From positions 3,570,001 through 3,634,000 of the forward strand of contig JAMJFZ010001868.1 in the NCBI GenBank assembly GCA_026225945.1: a stretch of 64,000 nt of DNA, in the 5' to 3' direction. Positions 12,323 through 25,723 of this stretch are shown piece after piece. The notes under the pieces are model-generated. The model made no database searches. It was not told the origin of the DNA and saw only the letters and a list, made by a program, of their open reading frames with translations. The translations under genes were made by a program, and so were the position numbers. The stretch's first letter is position 1. Every line of letters begins with the position of its first letter. Origin of the DNA: Cricetomys ansorgei. Taxonomy: Eukaryota; Chordata; Mammalia; Rodentia; Nesomyidae.

Positions 12323-15300
12323 AAGGATGTCTCATGACAGTGACTCTAAGCACCATGACCTTCAACTGGGAAATCCTGTATATCACATTTCCCTATTTGA
12401 CTTGATCCAGACTCTCCGAGGTCATGGATTCCAGGACTGGAGCATGTGACAAAGTGAATTTTGTTACTGGTAATGCCCTCTATCCCCTCCCCTCCCCTTC
12501 AGGAGAAGAATCCCTTCTGACCCACTCTGTGAGTGAAGCTCGTGCTCCTGGGCCAGGTTCCCTGCTCTAGAGCCCCTTATCTCCTGTTGGAAATAGCATC
12601 TCTCCTACTTCTCTGCATTTACTGATAGGATTTATGATCTCGTCTGCCTGATCTCCTTAGCCATTGTGGGAGAGAACTTAACTCTGTGTAAGCCTATAGG
12701 GATCCTTTCCTGGCATTTTTTTTTTTTTCAAATGTGAGTGAGAAAGAAAAGTGGATTCTTTATGCAGTAACAACAGCTTTTGTGGGGAACTGCAGTGAGG
12801 GCCAAGAAGCCAACAGGCAGAGTAGGCAGGTGAGAGTAAGTGCAGGCCCCCACATTACAAAGCCCTGGTTTCCTGCAGCTTCAAAGGGTCACCTGTGTGC
12901 CTACTGCTAGCCCATCCTGTAACTGCCACACAGCCATATCCGGAGGTAGGGACTTCTGTTTTTACAATTTACAGTTGAGTAAGTGCTCCCGTGCCTGGGT
13001 GGTGGTAGACTTAATCCACATATATCTATTTCTTCTGGACCTCTATCATTTGCAAGTAAGAGTCCAGCTTTCACGGTGAAGCTCCCTGCTCAGGGCACAT
13101 CATGCATTACCTTTCATTCCGTAAATATGCAGTGAATTGATCTGAACTGAAATATTTGAAACTAAATGAAAGTTAATATGGCTTAACTTTCACTTCTTTG
13201 ATCCTCACCCCAGCCAAGGAGTACATCCTGCTCCTATTGTTGAAACAGTATTAACAGGTTATTTCAAAATGTTTTTAGAATATCCCACTTCGTTTTAAAA
13301 ATAAAGATGGTTTTTAAATGCAGAGCCCAAGATGAGTGAGGCGAGGAGATTTAACCCTTTAGGGCTGATGTCATCGGTGAGAGAGAAGATAATGAAGAAT
13401 GGCAGAGAGATGAAGAATGGAGAGGCAGGGGCTTGTGAAAGCCTCTTCAAGGATGGGGAGGGAGCTGGCCAAATGCCTAGAAGGACCAACAACTGTGTCT
13501 ATGTGGTCCAGTGCAGTGGGAGCTATTTATTTGTAGCTTCTCTGGACCCAGAACAGCACTATACACTCAGTAGCATTGAATGCTGAGTGCTAGGGGCTTA
13601 GAGCTGTCAATAAGGAATGGCCCTCTCCTCCCTGAAGCTGAGATATAAGCACAGGGGTCAGACAGAGAGCAGACTATCAGCACTACTTCCCGTGAAGCAA
13701 ACTGGAGCACATGGATTTGGAGCAGCAGCCAAGCGGGTTTGCCGATCCTCACTCTTGAATTAAACAAATCCAGCCATCCATTCCTGCCACAGCTGGACAT
13801 CCACAGGCATCCCCCACAGAGAGGCCCCTACCACATGGTAGAGACAAACAGAACACATGTGTCCTACAGACAGGCTGTCTGCCATGGAAAGGATATCCTA
13901 AACTAGCTGAGCTGGTGTGTGCCCCATTTCTTCTCTTCAAGCAACTTGGGGGAGGAGGGGGAGAGACCAGGAGTATTCTATTAGTCAACATCCCTCTATG
14001 CAGGGACATGACTGGTCCCTCTTCAGGTACAGGCCAAAGAGGTCTGGTTTAGCCAACAAACCTACCTGTTTCATTTATACTGTTTCTTTTCCCTATTTTT
14101 TGTTCTAGTTAGAATATCGGAGACAGGCAGTGGTGTTGAACAGCTGCACTGATCAGGGCTGGATACCCAAGGAAGTCAGCCCAGGGAGAGAGGAATGGTC
14201 AGAGGAAATAAACAAGAAGGCATTGTGAGGGAGAAAGACTGGGAAGCCTGGGATTGAGGAGAGCCAGTGTGAAGGAGGATGTGGGTCAGAATCCCTCAGG
14301 CAGGGCTGAACAACAGCTGCCTAGAATTCAGAGTATAATGGAAGTGATCTCACCCACCAGTCCTCAGACATACTATGTGGGACCCTGCTGGGGCCTCAGA
14401 ACTGCTCTCTCCCCAACTTTGAGCCTAGATGCTTCCTAAAACAATATCTGGTACACAATTAGTAAGCACTAATAAAATATGTGGGTTGCACGATCATAAG
14501 AGTGGGGAGAATTATAACATGCCAAGGTTTTTGTGTCGTGTTAAATTTCTAAAAAGCACTTAAAATAGAAATTTTGCCACATAGCAATAATCCAGTAAAT
14601 AGTTTCTATATAATACTTATTTCGATTAATTGGGTGAAAGCTGTTCAATCACCAACGAATTTTCTGATTAGAAGGACATTACTGATTTTTTTGAGAACGT
14701 CAAAGGAACAATGAGGTAAAACTCAAGTTACTGGAGTTAAGTTGGTGTGGAACAAAAGCAATGAGGTAGACTTATGACACTTTGAGGACATTTAGCTGCC
14801 TTCCTTTTGTGTACATGTGTAGGCGACTCCTAAACTTCTGCATTGTTCAGTGGCCTCGCTGTTGAACCTCAGATCAAAAGATGTTTCTAGCAAGATGTGA
14901 CTTTTTAAGTGGAGGTGTTCCAAATTAAACCCACTTCCTTTTTCATCAGTCTCTGTTCCTTACGATGATTTCAATGGCTACGACGTTGGCATCACCTAAA
15001 ATCTCTGCCATTGCTTCATGGTTACTCATTTTTCCTCCTCTTATTGCTTCTGAGTAAGTTCTCCCCAAGGTCTTTGAAGAGGCTCCTTGGTAGACCCCTG
15101 ACCACTGATTCCCTCCCACCAAACCTGGCATATTTGCCTACGACACAGGTAGGGTTCCGAGGCTGCACATGAACTGGCTTAAGTTCCCCACCACCTAGTG
15201 ATCACCAGAAGGATGTCCAGATTATCAGGGGGTGCTCCCCTCCGCATCAGCCTTAAAATTCATACTTTTCTTCCCCCCACTACCTTCCCTCCTTTCTTCT

Positions 15301-16495
15301 GAACCTACCATGCTTTTGCTCATGTCTCATCTATGTTTTTTTTTCGCCATTTACTTGAAGAACCCACCCAGATGCCATCTTTCTGGTCCAATTCCCTGAA
15401 ATCCCCCAGGTGCAGTAAGTTGCTCTTTCCTCTCAGTGGAAGGACTGGTATCCTCGTTAAGTGTTCCTAGCAAATAAAAATGCATCGGCAGTCTGGGGAG
15501 TGCTGGTTGATGTTGGAACCCAGCCAATGCCTGGAGTTTGACTGGAGCCTATAGACTGGGCAGTAACTGTGAACCTGGCAGGCCCAGGAAACCCCCGTGT
15601 TCTATTAACTATAGCATAAGTTCCTGGAGATGTTTTGGTAATGTATTCTTTAAGTTTTGAACTTCTTAATTGTGTTTGTGTTGAAGGAAGTTTGCTTCAC
15701 ATGTAGAAAATCTAACAAAAAACACATTTTTAAGAAGCTTTATAAGGTAGAATAGAAAAGTAACATTAATCTTGGTTGTTGAAATTTCCAACAAGATCTG
15801 GTCTTCTCTGATATACTTCCACATCTTTTTGAGATATCCTATTGCTTATAACATTTTGTAGCAAACATGTATTATAGACAGCATATTAAGATGATAAATC
15901 CACCACAGGCAACTACAGTTTACATTTTTCCATTTTCCATCTGTTCTTTTTATTTAGCCAATTTGAGAATTACAGGGATGACTTTTAAATACCTGGCTTT
16001 GTAGGGAGTTTGTCTGAAGCCTGAACGTGTATCGCTTTCATTTTCTCTGCACTGCAAACCATGCTGATCTTTCTCTATTTGAGTAAAAGAAACAAAACCA
16101 AGGAAAGTAAGTCCAGCCCACAGAAAGGGATCCACTAATGTCTCGGTGCCTACATCATGGCCAGAAAGCTGGTCAAGGAAATAGAGAAACCTTCCCTTTA
16201 GATAGACATGACAGCTCAGGGAAGCAAAAAGCAACAAGCAGTTTCTTGTTTGCCTTCTGAAGAAGAGATCAACCAACAATGTGGGATAGGCAGCGGTGTG
16301 TTCCCAGGGATTACGCTTGAGCACCTTGCTAGCCCCTCCATCCTGAAGCACTGCCAAGGGCAAAGCAAATCACTTCTGTGGATGAAGGCCAATGGGGTCT
16401 GTGGTCCCAACCATAGCTAGGAGCAGTGAGCATCAGACATCTGTGCATGCATCTTCCTGCTGCAGGGTTTTGCTCCATCGTGTAATTTATAGCCC

Positions 16496-16498
<3 letters not shown>

Positions 16499-16535
<37 letters not shown>
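16499..16535. repeat. (CA)n microsatellite
   Basis: About 18 perfect AC units. No SINE body is recognisable next to it. Confidence 0.97.
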
Positions 16536-16538
<3 letters not shown>

Positions 16539-17799
16539 GCTTAAGTAGGCTTTTCTGGACTGAATCAGGAAAGGTCGATCGTTCAAAGATTTATTTTTGT
16601 GTAATGATTACAAATGATGACTTCCCTACAGGCAGCTAACCTTGCCCATGATCTTTGCATATATTAGCCTACTCCTAAGTTTGAAGCTGTAGAAGTCTGC
16701 CAAGTTGGTGATTAACAACAAATAACTGGGGCAGCACCTTTTTTAATCTCCCATGTAACTGACAGGCTATGCACACGTGTCTCTTTTTTCTTAGATGCCT
16801 GACCTGTTATTCATTCCATCTTCCACAGTCTTCTCTTGACTTGAGTGGACAAAAATATCCTAATGATGCCTCCTGTATACAGAGACCTCACTTACCTCAG
16901 GGAATGCATTCTAAGACCCCACCCCAGCCCAGCAGATGCCTGAAACCTCAGTTAGTGCCAAACCCTGTCCATACTAGGTTATCTTTTTCTCAATACATGC
17001 AATCATGACTGAATGAGAACTATTCTCCATAAGCTCATGTTTTGACCGGTTGTTCCCTAACTGGTGGTTCTGTTTCACAAGGCTGTGGAAACTTTGTAAA
17101 GGACTTTTCTTATAAAAAGGGAGTATTGCTGTTTTCTGCCATTTGGGTCTGGACTTTAAAAGGCTGTAGCTGTTTCTAAACGCTGTATCTAAGCTTTGAA
17201 GCCTTTTATAACTGTTACTTTTTCACTCGTAACTGGACTCCTAAGGGAATCCTACCTCCTCAGGTTCAGCTTCTCCCATCAGTTACTAAGAGAGATCCTA
17301 ACATGTAACCTTTTTTAAAACTCCTGTTAGCTTCAAAAGTTAAGAAGAAAAGGAAAGGAAGGAAAAAAGAAAACCCTTTACAGCCCCTTCTGGGTGTCTT
17401 TATCTGTGTCTGAGTCTTCCCAGCAACTGTCTGCCATCTTTCTTAATTTCTTTCTTATTCTCTAGAACTATCTGTCTTTATTTGAGCCTTGTTTCTGCCT
17501 GCTTTCCCTATCATTGACTTTTGGAGATCACCTTTTCCTGATATCAACTCTGCTCACTCTTCCCTGACACCATCCAAACTGGTTCTCACTCTTCCCCTGT
17601 CTCCACCTCAACTTGGTGTTCATTCTTCTCCTGTCTCCACCCCAACTGAACTTTCCAAAAGACACTCTCTCTTATATACCACCCCCTAAGCTTTTTCAAG
17701 AAGTCCAAGCAGCATGTAATCATAAAGAAGGCTGAACAGCACAAAAAGCCTCCTGACAAAGTATTCCTTTACAAACCTTTGCAGGGTGGTCCCTCTCTG

Positions 17800-18048
17800 G
17801 TGGTGTGGGTCTGTAATAAGATACTGGCCTTTGAAAGTTATAGCCCTACCACTGATTCAGCCTTATTCCTAGCCCACTCTATTGTAAACAGTTTCCACCT
17901 TGTATTCCTTCCATGATGAGCTCCATGGTTTATCTACCATGATGGGTGGAGGGCTCTAAAACAATGAGCCAAAGTAAATGTCTTCTCCTTTGATTTGTCT
18001 GTCAGTCATTCTCTTATAGCGATGCAAATGTAACTAATACACACGCAT
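17800..18048 (+). mobile_element. Mid-repetitive rodent element (copy 2, 3' part)
   Basis: 'ccatgatgagctccatggtt', 'aaaacaatgagccaaagtaa', 'atgtcttctcctttgatttg' and 'gcaaatgtaactaatacaca' match the 3' end of the family at 5440. The left border is unclear. Confidence 0.55.
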
Positions 18049-18544
18049 ACCAACGATAAGTTTATTATATGAAACAGTATGACGTTAACATCAGCTAATA
18101 ATAAACAATTATGGTAATACGGTGTAATGAGATTGTCAGTACCATTCCTCTCCTGCTTTGAGGGCCATCATTAAGATAAGGATTACTCAAACTTGTGGTG
18201 GCTCTACAATTGACCTGATAGCCAACATGGTGGCAGGGTAACTAACTGTAGGCAATGTATCAGCAAGGGTGCGCTGGGCAAAAGATGCGCTGGATGCGAT
18301 GACTCACGTGCTGGGCAGGATGGAGTAGCAGTGGTCTCACTTCATCGCATTATCCAGTACAGCATGCAACTTAAGGATTGTGAATCATTTATTTCTGGAA
18401 CTTTCCATTTTACATGTTTATATCATAGTTGCCCATGGGAATAATCGAAACCTTGGAAAACAAGCCTGAAGATAAGGGAAGGGCTACTGTAATGGATGCC
18501 TGGGAGATGCCAGACAGTTGGTGGTGCTTTCAATGTGTCTCCTG

Positions 18545-18700
18545 CAATTCTGACATTCACATCTGCATGATAATATCCCCACCTTAACAGATCAGAGATG
18601 CGAAGGTCAGAAAGGCTAGGAAGTCTAACCAAGAACACACAGCCAGGATGCAAATGAGGCCGTGGCTCTAACGAAAGTCCTTCTGACTCCAAAACTGTTA
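18545..18700 (-). mobile_element. MIR-like element
   Basis: 'tatccccaccttaacagatc', 'agaaaggctaggaagtctaa', 'caagaacacacagccaggat' and 'gtggctctaacgaaagtcc', then 'ttctgactcc', follow the reverse MIR order well. Confidence 0.7.
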
Positions 18701-18778
18701 TGCCATCTCCCTTAGCGTATATTCTCCCGTTTTCATTGTCTAATTTTCATTGTCTTGATGCAAGACCTCTGCTTATGT

Positions 18779-18782
<4 letters not shown>

Positions 18783-18825
<43 letters not shown>

Positions 18826-18915
18826 CAGAGAACAACTTCCTTCCACTGGTCCCTGGGATCAAGTCAGGTCATCAAACTTGGCAGCAAGAGCCTTTACCCA
18901 CTCAACCAGCTTTCT
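18783..18915 (-). mobile_element. (TG)n plus B3-type SINE tail (reverse)
   Basis: The (TG)n run is 18783-18821, followed by 'gatcagagaacaacttcctt', 'atcaagtcaggtcatcaaac', 'ttggcagcaagagcctttac' and 'ccactcaaccagctttctc'. The arrangement is the same as at 52611 and 61315. Confidence 0.82.
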
Positions 18916-21108
18916 CTATTTCTGTGGATTTTGAAAAAAAACAAAACAAAAAACAGACTAAATACATAAAAGAACATGAAGATTAAGAAATCTTTGGTTT
19001 TATCCACCATTAAAAATATCTAGAAAACAACATGACACATTATATTAAAATATTTAATGGATTCCTATTACCTGTGATAGACAACTACACTCTGGGGTTA
19101 GGAGCTATCCTGAGCAGGGCATTCTCCCATCTTAGAGCAAGAAGAGAAGGGACGGCAATATAAAATCTTCAGAGCAAGAGTCGGTCTGGAAAGCATTTCC
19201 ATTCACTAGGCAGGCTCACAAATTAGTGGAATGGGAGAGCACTGAGGCCTAGCCAAGAAGTTAATGCATGGTCGTTCTACAAACAGTGGTTCAAATCCAC
19301 ATATTAACACCAGCCTGGGGCAAGTGGGCTCTTCCAGGAACTCTGTGTTTCACTGAGACTCACTCTATAGTCCTTTCCAGCCAGTCAGAGCTGCTTTCTG
19401 CCGGTAGCAGCTGACTGTGACCCCAGTAGCTTTGCAGTCATCTGCTCAGAAGTGACAGCCTTCCTGCCTTGGATTTCGCAGAGCTGGTTTTACCAATAAA
19501 GTCCCAACCTTTCCTAGCTGAAGCTACGCTTATAAATTTGGAAGCTTTTCCCCACATGTTTCCTGGTGAAAAAAAACAAAACTTAAAACTGTTAGAACGT
19601 TACGGCGGATAACTCTTCACTTGCTAATATCACTTAAGGGCCAAGTCCCGCTCAGAGCCTGCCTCTGTAAGTGCGTGAACTGGAATACAGATATATCCTT
19701 TTACATATGCTACCCAGCTACAAAACAGCGCTGAACTATTTTTTAAGAGTCCACCGTATGACACGTAAGGCCAAAGATATTGACTATCTCTCCCTTGACA
19801 AAAAGACATTTACTGGCCCCTGTCTACACTCATCAATTCTTAATATGTTGCTATTTGTGTTATTCCTCTCTCTAAACACAGAAAAACACAGTCTCTCCAT
19901 CCCTTCCTCCTCTCCATCTCTGTCTTATGCCCCCTTGGCCTCCTTCTTCCCATATGTGAAGAGATACATGAGTGAACACAGGCATGCACACACAGTTTTA
20001 TTTGAGCCGCTTAGAAGTTGTGCGACAGATGTACTACACCCTTTAAAAAGTCCAGATGTGTAATTAAAAATAAGGCATCTGCTCCCTTCACTGAATTGCC
20101 ATCACCATACCTAGGAAAGTTAACATCCAACCCACAATGTACTCAATAGCCTGTCCATATTTAAATTCGACTTCATAGTCTTATCTACTTTTCCTCCTAG
20201 AATCTAGAGTCCAGGTAAGGCTCATACATTGCATTCGGTCGGCATGTCTCTTTAACTACCAAAAGATTACTAAGTCTTAGTGCAGTCGTTCTTTCTGTGT
20301 GAGAACTACATATCACAGTTGTCATAGTGAATCTGTGTCTCCCACTTCTCCCAAGGGATTGAGGCACTGTTAATGGTTTTGCTCTGAACTTAAGCTACTA
20401 AGATGTGGGCTTTGCTTGAAATTGTAAAAGTGGACCCGTCTCGGTGTGTAGACAGGGCAGCGATGAGAAAGTACGGGATACATCCTGTGTAATTAAGAAC
20501 GTGGTCCTTCTTGCCTGCTCCAGTGGCTGGCCTCCGTTAGCTCTTGACTGGGTGGCTCTTCCTTCTGGCTTTGCCTCTGACTGGGGCTTGGCTCCTCTCC
20601 AGCATCATTAAGTTACAGCAAGGAGTTGGAAACAGACCTGCAGTTATTTAAATCTTCCAGCCCAAATTGTTCCTGCTGGCTGCCATACAAAGCGTGTATG
20701 TTTGTAGGCTGTGTGCTGAATAGTGTGCCGTGTTCCAGGGTGCGTGTGTGCACAGGAAGAACACCTCCTTGTTTGGACTCACGATCCAGGATGCCACAGT
20801 CCTGGGGGACTGCATGGCGGTCAGAGGCCTGTCCTTTCTTGTGGGTCACTAATGATTCCTAGAGAGCACCAGCTTTCTTCCTCACTTTCCTGAGAGGTAC
20901 TCACTTTAATCCAATAGACACGCAAATGCCCAATGAGGTCCACCTGGCATCTGCACTGGTCACTGCCTTGTCTAGAATTGCCTTCTTCAGTGGGGGGTAT
21001 GTTTACTCCTCTAAAATGTGGGCTTGCAAAGCAGGGGTGTGCCTTATATTAAACATGGAAGCCTCAGAGCCAGTGGTGTCTTTAACAGTTTCAGAGCCAA
21101 GAACAAAT

Positions 21109-21300
21109 GGGAGAGAGACAGATAGAGACAGGGAGAGGGAAAGAGAAGGATAGAGGGAGGGAAAGAGAGGAATAGAGGGAGGGAAGGAGTGTGGGGGGAA
21201 CATGGTTATGTTCTGATGGGAGGTAAGCGGGAAGGACAAAAACTGAGGGGAGAGGGCAGTATGGAGAGATGGAGGGAAGGAGGAGGGGGACTGTCAGGAT
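21109..21300 (+). repeat. Purine-rich (GA/GGA/GGAA)n tract
   Basis: About 190 bases are almost all purines on the + strand, dense in gagaga and gagggagg, broken by a short mixed stretch near 21195-21235. Open frames across it (Arg/Glu/Gly or Ser/Pro/Leu repeats) are low complexity. Confidence 0.9.
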
Positions 21301-22188
21301 GGATAAATGAGCATAACCAACTAGAAACTGGAGAGGTGGGAGAAGAAGTGCTTCTTTGGGGGCCTAGAATCTTTGCCTCTGTAGAATCCTCATTTCCATC
21401 TCTGTGATGGGTTAGCTGGGACACAGCATTAGCTGATTAATTTGGTGTTGTGTGTAACTACTCTGTGCCTCAACTGCTTATCAGGGAAATGGAGACAGCA
21501 GTGCCTGATAAATATGGTTGTTTGGCTTAGAGCAGGCCAGGGTCAGCTCAGGCAGATGCTCAGTGTACACAGGCTACAAATGTTTTGTCCACATTATGAA
21601 TGCCCCACCAAGGCTTTAGCCTCTTTGCTAAAGCCTTCACTGATCTGGAGCCTGCTCCCTTGAGTCAAAGCCCGTGTGAAAATTCACTGGTCTCGTATTA
21701 ACAGAGTACTTTCCCAGTTTTCAAGACTCCAGCAATCTTTACATATGTGCTAAGACTAATGCTACCTTTTTATCCTTTTTCCTTTCTTTTCTAACAAACA
21801 ATCATTTATGTAAATGGACCAGTTAAAACATCCTTTTGTGCCATGCCTCTCTGACTACTTCTTCCACTACAATGGGAATCACCAAGTTTTAGGGAGAAGG
21901 TGTCTTGAGTTTTACTTTCAAGCAAGTCCTGTGGTCCAATGTGAAGGCCTGGGGACTGAGCAGAGGTACGTGTTCCGAGACTGAGATAGATCTGGAAGCA
22001 AGCAGATGGGATGGCATGTTGTTGAACACAAGTTCACTGAGACATAGAGATGTTTGTGTGGTGACAAAATTAAGTGAGGAAAGAAGAATTGAAAGGAACC
22101 CTAAAATGTTTTCTTTCACAAGTGATAACTGAAAGCTTAAGGCAAAATAATGTTATTGAAAGGAAAACTGTGTTTAAAGTCATTCCCC

Positions 22189-22345
22189 GGCCAGTCATAG
22201 TGGCTCATGCTTGTCATAGGATCACATGGGAGGCTAAGGCAGGAGGATTGCTGTGAATTCAAGGCCAGAGTGGCCTATATAGGGAGTTCAAGGCAGGATT
22301 GGATTATAGACTAAGACTCTGTCTCAAAATATAAAATGAAAGGAA
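22189..22345 (+). mobile_element. Old B1-like (PB1D-type) SINE
   Basis: 'ggccagtcatagtggctcat', 'gggaggctaaggcaggagga', 'ttgctgtgaattcaaggcca' and 'gactaagactctgtctcaaa' mark a diverged forward 7SL-derived SINE. Confidence 0.82.
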
Positions 22346-23105
22346 TTGATTAGTTAATTTAATAACAGGATGCTCCAAGTATAAGTTTAAAAAATCTGGG
22401 TTCTATAAAAGGGACTTGATATATTTCTTCCCATTTTATCCTTCTCTTGATTTATTTATCTCTAGGACAAAAAAGTTTTTTAATGAAAAATATATTGTTA
22501 AGAAAATGGAATCTCAGGAGTTAGATGTAAACTACTAAACTTGATGATTTTTAAACACATGGAAAGCAACTAGAGAAGAGACTGTGGAGGAACTGAACAG
22601 CTTCAGATATGCTGTGACAAGTGCACAGTTGGCCAAAAGAGGTCCTGTGCACAGTGACACGGGGCTTGTGAATGGTGATACACCCTGCCTCCACAGGGAG
22701 GAAAGCACACTGGGATGAGGGCGTCTCAGTGTGGGAAGAGGCTGCCATGTCTCCCCACTGCTCTCCCACCTGATACCTCTTAAATCCTTCCTGTGCACTT
22801 CCTCTAGCCCCATTCCCAACCATCTCCTCCCAGTTGCCACCTGTGTCCTCACTGCTGGAGTTCCAGCCTCTGACTCCTGCTTCCTCCACCTGTAAGACCC
22901 TCTGAGATCAGTCCTACCCCACAGCCCCGCAGTCCTTTGGTACTGACCTCAAATTCCATGCTTGGATTCATCAGACCTACCACACTCTTTTGCAACCTAT
23001 ATCTTTTGTTGACTGTAACCTTAGATCGTTGCTTAATTATTCTGGGCTTCAGATCACTTATCTGCCAGTTGATGATAAGGTATGAAGGCATTAAATGAGT
23101 TAATA

Positions 23106-23107
23106 TC

Positions 23108-23143
<36 letters not shown>

Positions 23144-23172
23144 ATATATGTATGTATGTATGTATATATAAT
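23106..23172. repeat. (TA)n/(TATG)n microsatellite
   Basis: Perfect TA units from 23108 to about 23131 pass into tatatg/tatg units. A MIR-like 3' end (ggcattaaatgagttaatat) lies directly before it at about 23086. Confidence 0.97.
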
Positions 23173-24504
23173 AAATGCAGCCCTTGGAAGGATCTTGGTC
23201 CAGTAGTATGGGTCATAGAAAGGTCAACAACATTCTACTATTGCTCTTTAGAGCCTGAGCATGTTAATTTTTTATTGCCACATTAAAAATTGCCATAAAC
23301 TGGCATCTGAAAGCAATACCCATTCATTACCTCACATTGTCTATAGATTAGATATCTTGATAGGGTGAGATGGAGCTCTTTGTTCAGAATATAACAGGGC
23401 TGAAATCAAGATGCTGGTATGGCTGACACCCTGAGTATCATCCAAGCCTAGCCCAATGCTCATGGCGGTTAACTGCATTCAAACCTTTGCAGTAGTGGAG
23501 CTCAGGGCCAGCAGGAACTCTCATATCACATTCTATCTAAAAGCTCTCTAATTATATTGCTGCCAATCAGATACTCTTTCCCTTGGTTAACTTAGATTGT
23601 TTAGTGTCACAACCTTATCTGGATCATGGGTTTCACTTGTTCTCAAGGGTGTGTACATCTGGAGGCAGGATTCTTGGGGGCCTTAGAGTCCTGCCTGCAC
23701 ACTTGGTAATCAAAAATATTATCTTTGCCATTCCCTTTGAACTACCTGGGATGAACTGGATAATTGCCACCCTGAGTTCAGGTGTTTACAGCAGTTTCTT
23801 TCAGTGTTCAGAGGATTTCTCATTGATGTGGCTCCTGGAACTGACACTCCTTGTCCTGTAATTTTTACAAACTGATGAAGTCAATCAGGGCCTTTGCAAG
23901 TCTCTCAAGAAGAGGAGTATTAGAGATTCATAGCAACAAATCTGCAGACCAGTGGCCCTGGGGTCTTCAAAGGATGAGCCCCAATGTGCATTCACTTTCA
24001 GAACATGCATTTATTTCTAGGGCCTCCAGTAGATGGGCAGCCCATAAGAACCCTCTTCTGAGTGTAATTGTCAGCCAGTCCTGCTCCTCTACTGGTTCAA
24101 AGTAAATCTGCCTGCAGGAGAATGTTCACCTTGAGGAGAGTCTTTGCATTGTTTTCAGAAGCTTCTCTTGCCTCTCATTTTCCTCCCCAATTAAATCTAG
24201 ATTTCTCTTTGTTTTTTTATTAATTTCTATCAAAATAGTGGGTTTCATCATGACATCTTCATGCATAGCATTATACCTTGTGCCTTAGCCACCCCCACTC
24301 TGCTCCCACAACCCCTCCACCTGTTGTCCTTTCCTCCCCAGAGAGAGTGAAGGAACAAATGTGAAAGAAAATGAAGGGACTAGATTTCTTTCGTATTTAA
24401 ATTAATCTTACATTCCACTAAAAAGGTATTCTCAGTCAAAGACCCTAATGAATGTATGAAGGTTGTAAAATTCGTAAAGGATATATTTAAATTAAATTCC
24501 TGTA

Positions 24505-24568
24505 AATTAATAATTAAGTATTCAATAATTAAAATTAATAATTAATTAATTATAATAAATTAATAATA
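24505..24568. repeat. AT-only low-complexity block
   Basis: The block is built of aattaat/taattaat units with almost no G or C. No gene or element is apparent. Confidence 0.9.
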
Positions 24569-24650
24569 AAAGTAAACAAACTCAAGCACCTTAGGCAAAA
24601 AAAAAAACTTTTACTATTTTCAAAGTGTCTATTTTACAGTGTCTTATTTT

Positions 24651-24760
24651 GTGTGTGTGCGCTGTATGTTTGTATGTACATGTGTGTGCAGTTGCACATG
24701 TGTATACATGTTTGTGGAGGCTGGAGGTCAATGTTATGCAATTTCCTCTGTCGCTGTTGT
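24651..24760 (-). mobile_element. B4-type SINE, part 1 (interrupted)
   Basis: A TG/CATG-rich start followed by 'tttgtggaggctggaggtca' and 'atgcaatttcctctgtcgct' corresponds to the left side of a reverse B4-type SINE. Its continuation resumes at 25098, after an inserted element. Confidence 0.7.
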
Positions 24761-25097
24761 ACTGGTTACTTTTCTGTGTTGTTATAAAACACTATGACCA
24801 ACAAAACTTATAAAAGAAAGTGTTCAACTTGGCTTACGGTTTCAGAGGGTTAGAGTCCATGACGGCAGTGCAAAGGCAGCAGGAACACCTGAGAGCTCAC
24901 ATCCTGACATGTGAGTGGGGGGCAGAGAAAGCACACTGGGAGTGATGGGAGTCTTTTGAAAGCTCAAAGTTCACCTCCAGTAACACACTTCCTCCAAGAA
25001 GGTCATGCCTCCTAATCCTTCCCAAACAGTTCCACTACTGGGGACTAAACATGCAAATATATGAGCCCCTGGAGACCATTATTCAAACCAACACAAC
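24761..25097 (-). mobile_element. Mid-repetitive rodent element (copy 3, reverse), nested in a B4-type SINE
   Basis: On the + strand: 'actggttacttttctgtgtt', 'gttataaaacactatgacca', 'ggtttcagagggttagagtc', 'aacacacttcctccaagaag' and 'cattattcaaaccaacacaa'. Its reverse complement is the most complete copy of the family in this window. Confidence 0.72.
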
Positions 25098-25322
25098 TGT
25101 CCTCTTTATTTTTTGAGACAAGGTCTCTTATTGAACCTGGAGCTTACCAATTACACGAGCTAGCCAGCAAGCCAGGAATCCTTCTGCCTCCAGTTTCTTG
25201 GTACTGGGATTTCAGGCATATGCTGTCATGTCTTTTTTTCCCCTTGGGTTCTGGGGATTTGAACTTGGGTCCTCCTGCTTGCTCACAAGCACTCTACCAA
25301 CTAAGCCATTCTGCCAGCTCTA
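25098..25322 (-). mobile_element. B4-type SINE, part 2
   Basis: 'ttttttgagacaaggtctct', 'gaacctggagcttaccaatt', 'gggttctggggatttgaact' and 'tgggtcctcctgcttgctca', then 'ctaactaagcc'-type end (ccaactaagccattctgcca), complete the element begun at 24651. Confidence 0.82.
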
Positions 25323-25723
25323 CTTATATTTTTAAAGTATCTATTGATACAAGTTCTAAGCAATAAGGCATTGGGAAAGGATTTAGAAGCAATGGAAAAT
25401 ACCTGGATTTTTAAAGTACTATTCCTTAAAAAGATGCAAAATTCCCTTTGTAGCAGCGTTTCATGTGCAGTTGTTTACCAGTGCATCAAGCTGAAGGGAA
25501 AATTGAGTTTGACATGGCTAGCATTTTGGAAGTCTGAAGTGTCTGTTTATTCTGGTGTTCCCTAACTACAATTTTGTTGTGTGACACACCATGATCTAGG
25601 TGTGACTTTAGCAGACATGATGGCTGGCACCTTGACAGCAATTTGGACTGTTTATTAATGAAGTGAGATTGACTCACAAAAATAATCTAAAATAATACGT
25701 GGGCTTCTTTTTCTTCTTTCCAG

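Larger units (their letters stand above)
1..25723 (+). other. Limch1: Limch1 intron before the CH-domain second half (partial, 5' end outside window)
   Basis: No exon is recognisable here. The earlier CH-domain exons, expected to encode motifs such as D-F-R-T-G-L-E-N-G, are not found in any frame, so they must lie upstream. The stretch holds SINEs, an L1 3' end, MIRs, microsatellites and copies of a mid-repetitive element, listed separately. I see nothing beyond unique intronic DNA in 1-1364, 1446-2400, 5790-7770, 10260-11040, 12330-16498, 16540-17800, 18920-21100, 21310-22188 and 23180-24500. Open frames here are short, overlap on both strands, and look like chance. Confidence 0.8.

Noticed and set aside
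15950..16363. 137-codon minus-strand open frame
   Set aside because: No family resemblance; overlapped by open frames on both strands; no gene structure around it.
19671..20063. 130-codon plus-strand open frame
   Set aside because: Ser/Pro-rich and low complexity in part, with no flanking splice sites that fit Limch1 and no known family.
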